61,588 bases of DNA from Actinobacillus capsulatus DSM 19761 (GTDB lineage Bacteria > Pseudomonadota > Gammaproteobacteria > Enterobacterales > Pasteurellaceae): NCBI RefSeq assembly GCF_000374285.1, contig NZ_KB893948.1:1-61588 (forward strand), read 5' to 3'. Of this stretch, positions 60,324 to 61,588 are shown piece after piece (the stretch's first letter is position 1; each line of letters opens with the position of its first letter). The position numbers and the translations under genes are program-made. The notes beneath the pieces were generated by a model, which worked only from the letters and a program-made list of their open reading frames with translations, had not been told where the DNA came from and searched no databases.

Positions 60324-61588
60324 CGTATCACTCTCCAAAAAATTGTATGCCCTGCAACGATCGTTGCTTCTAGTTGCCCTTCAGATGGTGGTTTTTTTAT
60401 ACCTGTTATATAAACAAAATGATCATTATTCCAATTTTTAGGATCTATAAAAACTGGTGCAGGTATAGGAAAATAATTCCCGCTATATTTTACCCTTCCT
60501 GATATATAAGTTTTTTTCTGCTCTGATACATACCTATCAAATAACACTTTACTAATAATAATCTTTGTATATTGTCGAAATTTTGCATGAGATTTACCCC
60601 ATGGATTATTTAACCCCCAAGCTAGAAAATCAGTACCATCCCAAAACTCAGCGCCATTAGTTGGATCTTTTTCATTTAATAATGCCTGAATAACACCCTT
60701 CCTTGAATCCAAAGATTCTCTATCTTTAACAGTTAAACTCATTTCTTTTTTCTCATGTTGAGGAACAGAAGAGTAACCCGACATTAATAGTCTATAAATA
60801 GATTTTTTCTCTCTTCTTGCTCGATTCCTAGCTGTAAATGCAATACAAATACATTCTAGCCCAGGAGTTTTCGTTTCACGACGAACAATCATCGAAGAAA
60901 TTCTGAATTCAGAATGAGTAATTGGTAGCTGCTGACAATTTTCGTATTCATCACCATTTTTTCCTGTACAAGCAAAGACTCTGTTCTTATTACCATGACC
61001 ATCTTTAATATCTCCTTCAAATACTCCAGAATTTTTATTATAGTAATAGCCATTCTCTTTATGAGAACCTACGATTACATCCACAGGCTTCCCATTATTC
61101 TCACTTCTCATTTGTGAAACATTACGCTCTGTTTTATGTTCCGTCGGTTTAGGTGTTTGCACTTTCGTTTGCGTCTTAGTATTACTCTTTCCAGCTCCTC
61201 TCGGAAAATAAATTTTCTTACCAACTAATGTGTCCAACGGCGTTGCTTCATCTACCCCGTTTTCCCATAGCAATGCATAACGATTTACGCCTGCCTCTTG
61301 TTCTATACTTTCCCAAGTATCGCCTTGCTTCACCACGTGATAAGGCCGCTTATAATTGGCTGGCTCAGCGTTTTCATTCGGTATCCCTCGTGGCGTAATT
61401 TCATAAATATTATACGCCCTTAATCTTACGACCTTTTTACCTTTCAGCCAAGTAAATGCCGGCACTTCCGAATGCATCGTTTTCGGGTATTGTTCATTCC
61501 AAAAAATGACCTTAATTAACCGTTCTTTTCCCTCTTGTTCCACTAAACTCGGATGGAATTCCAACCGACCTTTTTCATCCGCTTGCAA
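60320..61588 (-). CDS. T6SS-type LysM and SleB-like peptidoglycan hydrolase effector, C-terminal part
   Basis: 422 codons are visible; the gene enters from the right edge, so its N-terminus is missing. Residue numbers are for the visible part. A region at 10-75 resembles linker domains of T6SS cargo; 83-129 is a LysM domain (YHVVKQGDTWESIEQEAGVN); 134-165 is a Thr/Pro/Lys-rich linker. The C-terminal 260 residues contain IVRRETKTPGLE, a NRAR step and DPTNGAEFWDG near 308-318, which follow the order of SleB/cell-wall-hydrolase motifs (a Glu, NRv, then DPTgGA). The activity is inferred from this similarity. It is followed by two exported proteins. Confidence 0.7.
   Translation of the reverse strand: MQADEKGRLEFHPSLVEQEGKERLIKVIFWNEQYPKTMHSEVPAFTWLKGKKVVRLRAYNIYEITPRGIPNENAEPANYKRPYHVVKQGDTWESIEQEAGVNRYALLWENGVDEATPLDTLVGKKIYFPRGAGKSNTKTQTKVQTPKPTEHKTERNVSQMRSENNGKPVDVIVGSHKENGYYYNKNSGVFEGDIKDGHGNKNRVFACTGKNGDEYENCQQLPITHSEFRISSMIVRRETKTPGLECICIAFTARNRARREKKSIYRLLMSGYSSVPQHEKKEMSLTVKDRESLDSRKGVIQALLNEKDPTNGAEFWDGTDFLAWGLNNPWGKSHAKFRQYTKIIISKVLFDRYVSEQKKTYISGRVKYSGNYFPIPAPVFIDPKNWNNDHFVYITGIKKPPSEGQLEATIVAGHTIFWRVIR

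Overview
The window is chromosomal DNA of a Pasteurellaceae bacterium, most likely Actinobacillus sensu stricto (A. pleuropneumoniae / A. suis / A. equuli / A. lignieresii group) or a close relative such as Mannheimia. The main evidence is the many copies of the Actinobacillus-type DNA uptake signal (core ACAAGCGGTC, often followed by AAATTT and TTTTGCAAA). Gene content and order agree: yciC-yciB-yciA-yciI, fadR/nhaB back to back, rsmE-yqgE-ruvX, thrS...infC-rpmI-rplT and galTKM-lacZ. No prophage, insertion sequence, CRISPR array, tRNA or rRNA gene was seen.

Layout. 1-2212: one end of a type VI secretion (T6SS) effector module, a DUF4123 adaptor and the first 300 residues of an alpha/beta-hydrolase-like effector that runs off the left edge. 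2319-7326: glnE and the yci operon. 7470-12127: yfbV, ttcA, a small membrane protein, an Na+/H+ antiporter-family transporter and xthA. 12195-15980: ilvY without ilvC, placed behind a GT25-GT9 glycosyltransferase pair, and a divergent second GT9 gene. 16041-26142: rpmE, tktA, phoL, fadR, nhaB, dsbB, metC, htpG. 26373-27899: a GC-rich catalase gene that stands out from its surroundings. 28092-39205: a metallophosphoesterase, nrdA/nrdB, a flotillin-like protein, rsmE-yqgE-ruvX, a phosphatase, a pseudouridine synthase and a YtfL-type CBS membrane protein. 39244-46813: two small genes, rplT-rpmI-infC, a three-lipoprotein operon (CsgG/DUF4810/DUF799) wedged between infC and thrS, thrS and nadK. 47045-51144: glyA carrying a frameshift, a small lipoprotein and a QseBC-type two-component system. 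51238-52165: a decayed RTX-type gene. 52407-58691: galT-galK-galM-lacZ behind CRP sites. 58779-61588: a second T6SS effector module with a LysM and SleB-like peptidoglycan-hydrolase effector fragment, two exported candidate immunity proteins and the remnant of a third.

Regulation can be read unusually well: an AUU start for infC, a thrS operator hairpin mimicking the tRNA-Thr anticodon loop, paired NrdR boxes before nrdA, a sigma-32 promoter before htpG, a PurR box before glyA, a CRP site at -41.5 before galT, and a nested hairpin leader before rpmE. Many terminators are built from inverted pairs of uptake signals.

The most novel material is at the two edges: two different T6SS effector modules on the same strand, the right one with its likely periplasmic immunity genes. 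Both effector genes are cut by the window edges, so their full architecture is not visible.
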